Positions 1 through 10,091 of a stretch of 64,000 nt of DNA are shown here, one piece after another (the first letter of the stretch is position 1; every line of letters starts with the position of its first letter). The position numbers and the translations under genes are program-made. Source of the stretch: Flaveria trinervia (lineage: Eukaryota; Streptophyta; Magnoliopsida; Asterales; Asteraceae); contig CM046458.1 in assembly GCA_025506515.1 (NCBI GenBank), positions 45,714,890 through 45,778,889 of the forward strand, written 5' to 3'. The notes beneath the pieces are model-generated. The model was not told the origin of the DNA. It searched no databases and was given only the letters and a program-made list of their open reading frames with translations.

Positions 1-561
1 TGTGTCCCATCTCTTAGGCAGTGATCTGAGGAATCTGTTGTTCATCTGGCTATGGTGTATTCCTGTTTCACCATTTTCAGCTCAGATATCAAGCAGGAGA
101 ACGCTCAAACTATTGAGTCAGTGTCTCACCCTTTCTATGAGAGAATGTCTCATATTGTTGGGCAAAGATTTCTCTATTGTTTGCTAAGACCTCATCTGTG
201 CCACCGAATGTTCCTTCAGGGCATTCCAGAGATCATGAGCAGTTTCATGATGCATAAGCCCAGAATAGATTTCATTAGGCAGTGCCATGGCCAGAATTCC
301 ATGGGCTTTAGCATCAATCTCAAATAGTTTCCGATCTTCATCAGAGTATTGTTCCTTCTTCTTTGGAACCATTTGATTGGTTTCCGGATTGTTCACCATA
401 GGCTTATGTGGTCCATGTACCACAGATGTCCAACAACCTGAACTGTTAACAGACAGGTGATGAAGCATTCTTCGTTGCCATATGTTATACTCGGTCCTAA
501 CCAGCATCGGAGGCTTGGTTGAGGAACCGGTATTGTGAGGATCATTAGAAGGAGTTGTCAT
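1..561 (-). pseudogene. Copia gag N-terminus (C1), frameshifted and cut by window edge
   Basis: This is the N-terminal part of a Copia capsid (Gag) protein of the UBN2/DUF4219 type. Motifs include NIWQRRM near residue 25, YSDEDRKLFEIDAKA and MHHETAHDLWNALKE. I take the ATG at 561 as the start because MTTPSND begins C2 gag too; an upstream in-frame ATG at 576 is not shared. Near 205, after WNALKE, one base is missing relative to C2, and the rest of the domain continues in another frame down to base 1, including NNRFLRSLP. Unlike C2, this copy keeps the reading frame through VNSSGCW. The product could not assemble as it stands. Confidence 0.85.
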
Positions 562-770
562 CTCAGATTCAATCAAATTCGATTAAGCTAAAACAGATTT
601 AGAACAAAACGCAACAACCAATTGAACCAGAAGATCTCAAAATCAATGAACGAAAGCGACAGAAATTCAATAATCTATAACCAGTTCTTGCGAATACGCT
701 AATTCAATCAAACACAGATATCAATTAGCAGTTTCAATGATCAATTGTTAGATCGATCAATGATTAACCA

Positions 771-782
771 GCTCTGATACCA
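771..782 (-). promoter_or_regulatory. Primer binding site, initiator tRNA-Met (C1)
   Basis: The minus strand reads TGGTATCAGAGC, complementary to the 3' end of plant initiator tRNA-Met, two bases inside the LTR edge. It fixes the LTR at 785-1707 as the 5' LTR and the element as minus-strand. Confidence 0.9.
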
Positions 783-784
783 CT

Positions 785-1707
785 TGTTAGGATCAGTGAT
801 CTATGTTTGATTGATTAGAGAGTATAGCAGCGGAAATCGAACAATGAATTAGCCAATTCACAAGAACGAAACGATATTCAATGAAGAATAAAGACAGTTA
901 TAGAGAGAGAATTCTGCAAATATATTTCATTCAATATTCGCTTTCGTGGTAACAAAATGTCACACTTACAATTAGGTCGACACCTCTTATATAAGAGATG
1001 TGACGTCTCCTGATGTCACTTGATAGTGACATCTAACAGAATTATTCCAACTGAAACACAACTACTGAAGATGTCAAAACAGCTGAGATCTCCTTACAAA
1101 AATGCTAAGTGTTACCAGTTGTTATAACTACTGAAAAACATAAAACTACTGAAACTACAACGACTGAAGAACAATCTCTTCAGTCGTTTTACAAAACTAC
1201 TGAAAGTAAAAATATAAAACTACTGATATCACAACTACTGAAGAAGTACTCTTCAGCTGTTGTGACAAACTACTGAAACTTCAGTACTTGATCTTCAGAC
1301 TTGAACTTCAGACGTTTCATCAGCTGATGACTTCAGTAGATATCATCAGCTGATGTCTTCAGTCTTTGTCTTCAGACTTTGTACATCAGTTGTTGATCTT
1401 CAGTACTTGTAGACTCTTCAACTGTTGTACTTCAGTACTTTGGTCTTCAGCTTCAGCACTTGTGTTCTTCAACTGTTCAGCTTCAGCACTTGTGTTCTTC
1501 AGCTGTTCAGCTTCAGCACTTGTGTTCTTCAGCTGTTGTACTTCAGCACTTTAGTCTTCAGCTGTTGAAGTCTCCAGCACTTGATCTTCAACTGTTGAAG
1601 TCTTCAGTACTTGTCAAACTGCTGATGAAGCTTTCAGCAGTTGTTGTGATATCATGTGGGACTTAGAGGTTTTCTGATCTTGGCTCATTGGTTCTTTTGG
1701 TCCAACA
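785..1707 (-). repeat. 5' LTR of C1
   Basis: On the plus strand it runs from TGTTAGGATC to GGTCCAACA. A TATA-like palindrome, CTTATATAAG, lies at about 986-995. Most of 1060-1640 is packed with short motifs of the forms AACTACTGAA and CTTCAGCTGTTG. It is clearly related to the C2 LTRs but somewhat longer, partly through a 30 bp tandem expansion at 1448-1537. Confidence 0.88.
1448..1537. repeat. Three tandem copies of a 30 bp unit in the C1 LTR
   Basis: Units are 1448-1477, 1478-1507 and 1508-1537. Each starts CAGCTTCAGCACTTGTG and ends CTGTT, with one A/G difference. The corresponding part of the C2 LTRs has a single unit, so the expansion is specific to C1. Confidence 0.9.
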
Positions 1708-1889
1708 TCCACAAACACAACATAATATTTAAACCCATCAATAGACTATTTACCGATCCCCAAATATCTGAATGGAGAAGTCGTAAAGGTTAACTAGCAA
1801 CAAACGACTTTGGTCCAAATATTTATTTGTAACATTTATTAATAGCACATGACTAAAAATGCAAAGTAGAACATGAGAAAGATTTAAAA

Positions 1890-3330
1890 CTAAGACCAAT
1901 GTCTCTCTTTACAAAGAAGTTTAAAAATACAAACATGGATGTCCAATTCGATGATCGTAATGGAGTGATAATATGAGTGTAGTTGCATTAACTTGTGGAA
2001 ATGAGTGGAACCGTTCAGATAGTAAATATCATTGATGTTTTCCCCCATATGATAGGTGTCCCCATCTTGAGATCCTTCACAAAAAAAGTGACAGGAAAAC
2101 AATTCAACAGTAACTCGATTAGTATGATATAGTTTAGCAATGAAATTAAATTCTTAGACATGTTAAGAACAGATAAAGTGTTAGGTATGGATAATGGTCT
2201 AGTTTTAGTAGAAAATCTAGTTAAAGCAATGTGAGATACAGAGAGACCTGTACCATCACCTAAAATGATTTCATCAAGACCCCCATATTCCAAAAGGAAA
2301 GTGAGTGTGGCCGGACATGAATTAAGATGATGCGAGGCACCAATATCCATCATTCGCATTTTAGATCCCAAAAAAGAAGTGGCAGCATTGGCAATGGGAA
2401 TGGAGGAGTTGTTTCTTAAGGAAATGTGGTTATCTTTTAGAAACCTAAAAAACTTCCTACAATCACTTGTGCCATGACCGAATATGTTGTAGAAGTTGCA
2501 AAACCAATTACAAAACCGATGGGTACGATTACCTGATGACCCGTTGAATCCAGTTTAACCGAGATGATTAAAGCTAGGTAGTTTAGGTTGATGGGTCAGA
2601 TGACGACTATAAAAGGGTTCAAAACTACTTTTAATGGTTTTATATGTAGTAGCAATAAAGGGGTTAATAGGTTCGACTGGTTTCAAAGATCATTCAAAGT
2701 TTAGAAGTTTGTTAAAGAGTTCCCGATAGGAGACCAGGGTTTGGTGTACTTTAAGTGCAGTGCAATGTTACAGTATTCTTCACCGAGTTGTGTGAGAATA
2801 TGGACCATAAGATCCTCTCCGTTGATGGGACTTTGAACAAGAGCCAACTCATCAGCAATGGAATTCATTTCATTATGAAATTAAGTAATAGATCTAGTTC
2901 CCTTTGGGTTCTTTGCAAGTTTAGAATTCAAAGAGATGATTCTAGAGTGTGATTTGCTCACAAAAGAAGAAGTTAACCAGTCCCAAGCATCTCTGGCTAT
3001 GGACGTCAATGCAATGAGCAGTTGGATTTCATTGGAGCAATAACTAAGAATGGCACTTTAGCTGACTTATCAAAAGAGATGATTCTAGAGTGTGATTTGC
3101 TCACAAAAGAAGAAGTTAACCAGTCCCAAGCATCTCTGGCTATGGACGCCAATGCAATGAGCAGTTGGATTTCATTAGGGCAATAACTAAGAATGGCACT
3201 TTAGCTGACTTATCAAGATCGAGAGAATCGCCATAAAGTTAAGACAGACACCATGCAAAGGTGTAATGTGGTAGAATGATTCATCATTTAAATCTAATGG
3301 TATTTTAAATCTTGAATGTGTAGTTCAACA
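1890..3330 (-). pseudogene. Degraded Copia gag-protease fragment (Ale/Retrofit-like)
   Basis: The minus strand carries a fragment of another Copia lineage. A gag part of about 2700-3230 includes WDWLTSSF and LNSKLAKNPKGTRSI, typical of UBN2 capsids. It is followed at 2015-2371 by a protease with MDIGASHHL, where the aspartate of the catalytic D[ST]GA motif is kept and the next residue is Ile. Downstream come LGDGTGL and a decayed MSKNLISL stretch. Stops and frameshifts break it, and a 143 bp duplication falls inside gag. No LTRs are visible: the left side abuts the C1 LTR and the right side passes into base-layer sequence near 3390. The lineage name is inferred from motif style. Confidence 0.7.
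2931..3216. repeat. 143 bp tandem duplication, two copies
   Basis: Copies span 2931-3073 and 3074-3216. Both start AAGAGATGATTCTAGAG and end GCTGACTTATCAA, with only a few mismatches. It duplicates part of the Copia gag above. 143 is not a multiple of three, so it also breaks the frame. Confidence 0.92.
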
Positions 3331-3389
3331 TTAAGGTAATAATAAAGATGTTATTCTCAACACTGCTACAACTAAAGAATGACTTCTTT

Positions 3390-3870
3390 TGGTTTCTAAT
3401 GGGTAATATTGAGTATGATCTAGAAAATAAAACTTAAAAGGTTTTTTTTCAATTCGTAAGGCTAAATCCTAACTCTATTATTATCTTGGTGCATAATTTG
3501 GTTTCTTTCTTAACATTCCATATGAATTAACATTTAAACATTAGGAATTTGATGTAACCTATGCATGAAAGATCCACCTTCTAGCTTACAATAATCGGTT
3601 AGATAAATCTGAAATTTATAGTTTTGTTTCTTAATTAAACACCATAATGAATCTAAGCATGACCAAAAACCAAAAAACATACTTTATTAGGTAACTAGTT
3701 AATGATTTATATTAAAATTCTAGCTTTTTAGCACCTTTAAACTCGCTTGGGACATTTATCCAAAATTTTAAATTTGTGTCCAAAATTGTTCTCTACTTCC
3801 CCATCCCCACACTTAGGACAAATTATCCCCAATTTATGGTAGTAAAATTGTTCATGTTCATAATCAAAGG
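3390..3870 (-). repeat. Direct repeat copy 1, 3' internal region of base-layer element
   Basis: About 380-480 bp here matches 9490-9880 in the same orientation. Shared landmarks are GAGTATGATCTAGAAAATA, CCTATGCATGAAAGATCCAC and AGCACCTTTAAACTCGCTT. Non-coding. A purine tract on the minus strand (about 3795-3815) follows, in Athila style. The two copies imply two units of the same element in tandem. Confidence 0.8.
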
Positions 3871-4360
3871 AAATAGCTTACTCAAGTTCATTTCCATCAC
3901 TAATGCAATACTCTTCATTTCTAAGAAAAACTAGTACGTAAGATTCCAAAAATATTATCAATCGATACAAACAAAAACATAAAAGAAAAATTGTTTGAAT
4001 CATAATTATCAAAGTAGTGAAAAAAGTACATTATTAATGAAAGTCTTCATCAACTGACTTATGATTCCCCACACTTGACTTATGCCTCTCCATACTTAAG
4101 TATATATGCATGTGATTGAACTATTAAAACAAGATGAAACAAAGAAACACAGCAACTAATAGAAGAAATAAACTCACATTCAAACGTATGCAATAAGCTT
4201 TTAAACCACTCGGTAGACCCAAGTGGACGAGTTGTAGTCTCATGAGGGTTTTTAGTGAACACACCCACAAAATTCATGGGTTGCCTCCTAGTTAACGCTA
4301 AGTTTTAGGTTTTGGTAGACCGTACCTTTCACCACTAAGGTGATCAAAGTGCACATTTGC

Positions 4361-4729
4361 CTACCAAGTTCCCAATAAAGTTCTATAATTGACATGCCAA
4401 TTCAATATATGCTTCCTAATGATTGGCATATAAAATGAGAAGTTGTTGGGAAGCCACTTCATGATAACTTGTCTAATGTCATGTAATGTCATCTTTATTT
4501 TCTTAATCCTCAAATCACTTTCCTTAACTTTGCAAGTTGGAATAATATATATAAAAGAATGGTTGGAATAATGATTGATTACATCAGTCTCCAATTGTCT
4601 AAGAAGTTTCATGTCTTGCTTCAAATGATTTGCAACCAGTTCTTCCATTATTTCCTCAGCTTTTGTGGAATCAGTATTTGATTCTTTGACAACTAAGGGA
4701 AGTAGTATGGGCACAACCTCCTCTAATAC
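4361..4729 (-). pseudogene. Base-layer element ORF remnant, function not recognised
   Basis: A 117-residue stretch contains KAEEIMEELVANHLKQD, then MTLHDIRQVIMKWLPNNFSF and ends HVNYRTLLGTW. I do not recognise a named domain. Its frame does not begin here: it continues upstream across the inserted solo LTR into 6842-6930, where LLMKNQIKESVEDK lies in frame once the insert and one duplicated target are discounted. Downstream come the Athila-like 3' landmarks, so it is probably the C-terminal end of an element polyprotein. It may simply be relic sequence. Confidence 0.45.
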
Positions 4730-6841
4730 TATAACACCCGGTTATTTTTCATAGCAAAAACGAAAGAATAAAGTGAAGAAAAAGCAATTTAACCCAAGCT
4801 AAGGAGTAAAAATGTAAAAAAGACAAAAACTTTGAAAATTGGTGAATAAAGGTGGTATGGCCGCCTAAATGGTCAAACCATACCTTTCATTCGGATTTTA
4901 GTGAGAGAGAAAAAAAGAGTAGAAGCTAAAAACTCTCGGTTTTAGAGAGAAGAACCAAAAGAGGTCAAATTCAAAGTAAGAATTCATGGTTTTTGAGTGT
5001 TCTTAACTGGCCTTAGCCTCGGTTGCGTGCTTATATATGTTTGTGTGTTCGGTTGAGTGTTTTGGTGGGTTTCTAGGTGGTAGAACTCAATTGCATTTGG
5101 GTTTGAAGGAAGTCATACCCAAGAGCTGCAAAGGTGAGTTCTAGAACCCCCTTTTTACTTGTTTTAAATTGATTTGGTGCTGGAAATACATGTATGAACA
5201 TTTTTATAAAAATAGGTTTTCACCCGATTGTATATATGTATGTCATTACGGGTGGGGTTTGAGTTGGGTGTGTTTATGGTTATGATGATGTTATTAATGT
5301 GTTTCTAAGGCTTATAATGCATGAATTAAGATTATAACATGTTAGATGATGATTGGGGACTGAATTATGTTGTTTAAGTGTGACATAGACTGTCCATGAG
5401 CCTAAATAGTGGCACATGCACCCAATGGTAAAAACTGCCTAAGTGTTCCCATGTGCCTAAAACTCCATGCACCCAAATAGTAGCCTTGCGCCTGGAAAAG
5501 GCCGAATAAGTGTCCACATGCCCCAATAGTGCCCATACGCCTAGGCACCCATGCGCCTGTTTACTGCCCATGCGCCTAGAATTGGCGCAGAATGACTAAG
5601 TGTTGCCCATGCACCCCAATAGTGCCGATGCGCTTGGAAGTTCCCCATGCGCCTAAGTGTTCCCCCACGCGCCTGCATAGTGCTCATGCGCCTAAGACTT
5701 AGTTGATTTTCTGATTTTTGGGGAAAAAGTGAAATGTAGGCTTTGACGTGGGATGTTCCCGGGGGTGAGGTAAGTTGACTTTTGACGATGTATGGGGTAT
5801 GATATGGCATGTATGATGATTGTTATGTCATGTATTGATGGTGACATGTATAGTGATGTTTTGTATGATTATGTTTATGTTCCTTGTTATGTATGTTTAT
5901 TTTTCATGGCTTTATGTTGAATGTTGATGAATGAAACGAAAAGTATTATGTAACGTAAAGTAAAAGATAATGAAAAGATGAACATAAAGAAAGAATGCAT
6001 ATATTAATGAAAGTGAAAGAAAAGAAAGGCTTGCAAGAAAAATGTTCGAAGGTGCATGACTCTAAAATGTCGTTCACTCAAATGTGTGTGGTTTAGCTAA
6101 CCCATAAGGATACACACAGGGGTCTAGTCTTTGTGACTGACCAGTTATATAGTACATGGATTATAGTGGATACTCACCCTGGTGTTGGTGCCAGGCTATG
6201 TGCTTTATGGAAGTCATTTATGATCTTCGGCCCAGTACCCGCTTTGTGCATACGTTTGGGGTGTAGTATACAGTTGTGATCTTTGTCGCTTGCCCCAGTG
6301 CTGGTGCAAGCTATGTGTGTTATGAAAATCATTTATGATCTTCAGCTCAATACTCGCTTTATGCATACGTTTGGTGTTTAACTGATGACACTGATCCGGA
6401 AAGAGATGAAGAAAGAAAATGATGAACAGTAAGGAAATATAATAATGATATTATCTATGTGTACGTATGGTGTATGATCATGTACAAAAGTATAGTATGG
6501 TTTGAAAGAAAGTAAGGAATATTTTATTTTAAAACTAGAACTCACTCAGCAATGCTGACTTTTATGTGTTTCTAGTTGACAGGTAATGGTTGCTAAGGAT
6601 GGCACGGGGCGGCTACTTGGCTCATTTGGATGGCATTCTTTTGTATAATGTTTTTGCATTGTAATGCGAACAAACAATGTTTTGCAATGAATATTGTATT
6701 ACTTTGAAAAAACGATTATTATGAGAGAATAAAATGTTTGTTTAAATGTTTCTTCTATAATGTTTTATTGAAGTTAATTTAAATATATGTTTTATGTGTG
6801 AAGGTTGACCAGCTGTGAGCGTCTCAGGAACGGGCCTTACA
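4730..6841 (+). mobile_element. Solo LTR of a G1-type Gypsy chromovirus
   Basis: A 2112 bp sequence begins TATAACACCCGGTTATTTT (TGTAACACCCGG in intact relatives) and ends GGGCCTTACA. It matches the reverse orientation of the G1 LTRs at 10092-12311 and 19819-22033, including the array of GCGCATG-type repeats. There is no internal region. The flanks AATAC (4725-4729) and GTTAC (6842-6846) look like an aged 5 bp target duplication. The interrupted minus-strand reading frame is restored on removal of the LTR plus one flank, which supports these borders. Solo LTRs form by recombination between the two LTRs of an element. Confidence 0.88.
5395..5700. repeat. Array of ~20 bp CATGCGCC-type repeats in solo LTR
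   Basis: Degenerate units built around CCCATGCGCCTA and AGTGTTGCCCATGC recur about every 20-25 bp. The same array appears inverted in both G1 LTRs (11310-11660 and 21035-21385). Confidence 0.85.
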
Positions 6842-7587
6842 GTTACCTTATCCTCTACCGACTCTTTAATCTGGTTTTTCATCAAGAGCACCTCATATTT
6901 TATTCTAAGGTAGTACCTCATGTTTATCTAGAAGTTGGTGTTATGATAAACTTTAATTGATCTTAGATAACATCAACTCAAATCGAGCAATCTTTTCTAA
7001 CTCCTTAGAGTCATACATATATTGAAATTGGTTAATGTTTTTATAGAAATTTTTTTACATGGAAACTAGCATTGATTCTGGTCATAACACTGAGAAAGTT
7101 TTTGTTTGTTCGACATCCATCTTAATCTCCTTGGTTACGCCTATTAACATTCACGTATGTTGCCTTAGAGTATTCTTGGTGATAGACATTATAATCCTCT
7201 TAGAAACTTGAGTTTTGTGCCATCTCTAGTTCATAAATGTTGCAATAGAAATCTTGCCCAAAGTTATACTTATCTGATGACTAATAATGTTCTTCATAAT
7301 ATGGTGAAGATGCCACATAGTACGGATAAGGTGAGGGTGTGTCTTCATAATAAACATCAAATAAAAATAATTTTTTTCTTGCATCTTCACACTTTTGCAA
7401 GGACTTAGGGTAGTGATTTCGCATATGAACTGGACTCCTACAACATGTACATGAATGATAAACTCTATTTATGGTGAGTTAACTACTTGAAAGAAATCTT
7501 CAAGACATAAACACCTAGCTTAGCACCACACAAAACAAAACAAAATAAAACTAAAAATTTATAAAAAATAACACTTTGCGCGACAAT
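6842..7587 (-). other. Leader and 5' coding remnant of the base-layer element
   Basis: Between the solo LTR and the primer site I see no intact gene. Short open stretches on the minus strand, for example YDSKELEKIARFE near 6985-7010, are broken by stops. Probably decayed gag or leader. Confidence 0.4.
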
Positions 7588-7605
7588 TCCCATGCAACGG
7601 CCCTA
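7588..7605 (-). promoter_or_regulatory. Degenerate primer binding site (tRNA-Asp type)
   Basis: On the minus strand the sequence around GGGCCGTTGCATGGGA resembles the Athila/Ogre primer site TGGCGCCGTTGCCGGGGA with several changes. The following ATTGTCGCG is also typical. It sits just downstream of the LTR at 7609-8765. Confidence 0.6.
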
Positions 7606-7608
7606 TTT

Positions 7609-8765
7609 TGATCTGATTGTCGAGACTAAATAAGAAACAAGTTAATATATTAGTCTAAGCTACCTTTATTGCATAAGAGTAAGTAAGGTCGTCTTCATAA
7701 GGAATTTGTGAAAAATGTTTAATAAACAAAACTCGATTAAATTAAAGACACAACTTTGGAAATAAAATAGGAACTTTGAATGATTTCTAGAATACTAATG
7801 CAAAAAAAGCAACAAACTTTGAAATGAATTACTAAATAATAAAAGATAATCACTTTCGGGCTTTTAATTCCGCTAGATCAACAATTGATTTGTTTAACTT
7901 AGGATTTGTAAAAACTAAATTTCAATATTTTAATTTTCATTGTAGTGATAACCAAAGAACAATCTTTTAAGACTCATTCGTTCATAAGATTACCAATTCA
8001 CCTATATCAAGTTGCCTACTTTCCTGAATGTGTTAATGATGCAAGGAACCGAAAACTAATAATCAAGCATAAAACTTTATTTATTGGAAAACCATTTAAA
8101 TCAACTAAATTTAAGTGCATTAAACAATTTAATATTTATCACAAAACCCTAATGAAAACATGCCAATAGTCTTTCTTAACAAGAATGATTCACCCGAACG
8201 CGAGTACAAAGCGAACTAGCCACACATCGTCATCATTATGCGTTCGATCTTGAACTGAAGAATTTTTGTAGATGATTTGGGGATCCTTGGAACACTAATA
8301 ATAACCTAAAGTTCATGAATTTTATCTGGATGAAGTTCTTTTTTGAAAAACCAATTTAGATAATTAAATTAACTCAAAATTCTTCAAAATCTAGTGTTGA
8401 ACTGCCACCGGCGTATCATACGCCCTAATTGGCATATGATACGCCGCCTTATACACCCAACCTTCTTAATATAGTTCAAATACACCCACACATATAGTGG
8501 TAGATACAATGGCAGCATATGATACGCCCACCCTGGCAGATCATACGATGGTTGGCTGATTTTTTCCCTTATTACTAACTTTTGTTATTTGCACTTCTAG
8601 TCCCTAAACTTATTATTTTTGTTTCCTTTGACTCTCAAATATGTTTTTTAGCTTTGAAAATATATGAATCAAAACATAAACAAAGTCACCTTGTTCCATA
8701 ATAATCATTATGTAAAATCAAGCACTTAGATCAGTTAAACATTAAAATATTAACACCTGATCACA
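7609..8765 (-). repeat. LTR of the Athila/Tat-like element
   Basis: On the minus strand it begins TGTGATCAGG right after a polypurine tract and ends next to the degenerate primer site, about 1157 bp in all. The exact 3' edge could be 7609 or 7615. Inside, 8405-8560 holds repeats of GGCGTATCATACGCC and CATATGATACGCC. Having a polypurine tract on one side and a primer site on the other means one LTR is shared by two tandem units. Confidence 0.6.
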
Positions 8766-8776
8766 TCCCCCCACTT
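8766..8776 (-). promoter_or_regulatory. Polypurine tract of the upstream base-layer unit
   Basis: The minus strand reads AAGTGGGGGGA directly before the LTR start TGTGATC. This is the expected plus-strand primer position for a 3' LTR. Confidence 0.65.
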
Positions 8777-9883
8777 ATTCTTTTCTTGTCCCTAAAAAAA
8801 GCTTTTAAATACTTTGTAAACCTTTTGTCATAGAATACATTCTCCAATCTCTAACTAATTCTTAGTTCTAGTTAATGGTCATAAATTCACATAGTTTATT
8901 TAAACATATTTGTCAGTTTTATTCATTCAAACAAAATCATGTCACTTTAAATTTAAATTAACCTATTTGAGCTTAATAGGCCTTCAAGTTTTGCCCATGC
9001 ATATAATCATATATTCTTACAATACACCTAAATTATACACAAATCAAAATGACCTTTATAAGTTTGCATTAGGCTTAGGTTAAGGTAGGATTTCTCAAAT
9101 AGAAATGGCAAAAAAGGGATGAAATCCAAAATTGGGTGAGGGTACCTTCTTTCAAGGTTTATTATTGATATCAATGCGTTTTTTACTATGAGGAAAACAT
9201 TGGCCCATACTTTTATTTTTTACTTATGCGGGGCATACTAACATTGGCCAACTTTTATGATTTCTTACTTTTCGAATAATATAATTTTTCAGCCTATATT
9301 TTAATATAATTTGAAAACATCCTTATAGAATTACCCAAGAAAGATACTTGACACTTTGGCCATGTTTGAGCACTTGATCACCTATCCAATCCGAATTATA
9401 TCAAAAACAAAACTAGAAAAATAAAATGTTTCATTGTTTTCTTGTTTTCATCATATATAGCATCAGTTGTCACATTGACTTTTTTTTAGTTTTTACTGGG
9501 TAATATTGGGTATGATCTAGAAAATAGAACTTAAAAGGCTTTTTTTCTATTCCTAAGGCTAAATCCTAATTCTTTTATCATCTTTGTGTATAATTTGGTT
9601 TCTTACTTGAAACATTCTATATCAATTAACATTTAAACTTTAGGAATTTGGTGTAACCTATGCATGAAAGATCCACCTTTTAGCTTATTGTACTCGGTTA
9701 GATAATCCTAATATTAAACTTTTTTTCTCAATTAAACACCACAATGAAACTAACTATGAACAAAAACCAAAAAGCATACTTTAGTATGTAATTAGTTAAA
9801 GATTTACATTGAGATGCTAATTTTTTAGCACCTTTAAACTCGCTTAGGACATTTATCAAAAAAAATTATATTTCCATCGGATT
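8777..9883 (-). other. 3' non-coding internal region of the upstream base-layer unit, including direct repeat copy 2
   Basis: AT-rich with no convincing reading frame. The part 9490-9880 repeats 3390-3870 in direct orientation. It leads into the polypurine tract at 8766-8776, as expected for the 3' end of a retroelement internal region. Confidence 0.6.
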
Positions 9884-10091
9884 CGACTTCTTTCTCTTTT
9901 CCAACATCCATCTTCCTAGTTGTTATCATTATTATCCCTCTTGACTTTGACTAACACCTTCAAATTTTGGTCCCAAGCTATGTAACAAGGAAATTTCATA
10001 TCCCATATTAGCCTCTAATCTCATCACCTATCATTGTACTGATGAGTGGTCATCAACACTATAACCTAGTTTTCATTTGCAGTAGACTCCT
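9884..10091 (-). repeat. First part of the ~672 bp tandem unit A
   Basis: This part matches 22481-22710 and continues beyond G1 at 22034. The minus strand encodes a broken stretch resembling LEANMGYVIALLHSLRPIVEG with Asn-rich runs. Bases 10087-10091 (CTCCT) are the left G1 target duplication. Confidence 0.75.

Larger units (their letters stand above)
1..1707 (-). mobile_element. SIRE-like Ty1/Copia element C1, 5' end only
   Basis: Reading the minus strand, a 923 bp LTR is followed by an initiator-Met primer binding site, a short leader and the start of gag, which runs off the window edge at base 1. The gag and LTR are close relatives of copy C2 (25761-38219). The LTR has TG...CA ends on both strands. 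The other LTR lies outside the window, so no target duplication can be checked. Assignment to the SIRE lineage rests on similarity to C2. Confidence 0.85.
3390..8785 (-). mobile_element. Athila/Tat-like Ty3/Gypsy base-layer element, deleted
   Basis: Minus-strand signals fit the Athila/Ogre/Tat group: a degenerate primer site resembling the tRNA-Asp type (7588-7605), an LTR directly upstream of it (7609-8765), and 3' landmarks including AAGTGTGGGG tracts (about 3800 and 4070) and AGGAGGCAACCCA (about 4270-4282). I recall the last as characteristic of Athila-type elements. The usual reverse transcriptase and integrase are missing, so it is deleted or non-autonomous. A Gypsy solo LTR (4730-6841) is inserted in it on the opposite strand. 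Its left end is lost at about 3390, before any 3' LTR. Confidence 0.6.

Noticed and set aside
1366..1666. Overlapping plus-strand proteins rich in SASALVFF repeats
   Set aside because: They are readings of the 30 bp tandem repeat inside an LTR.
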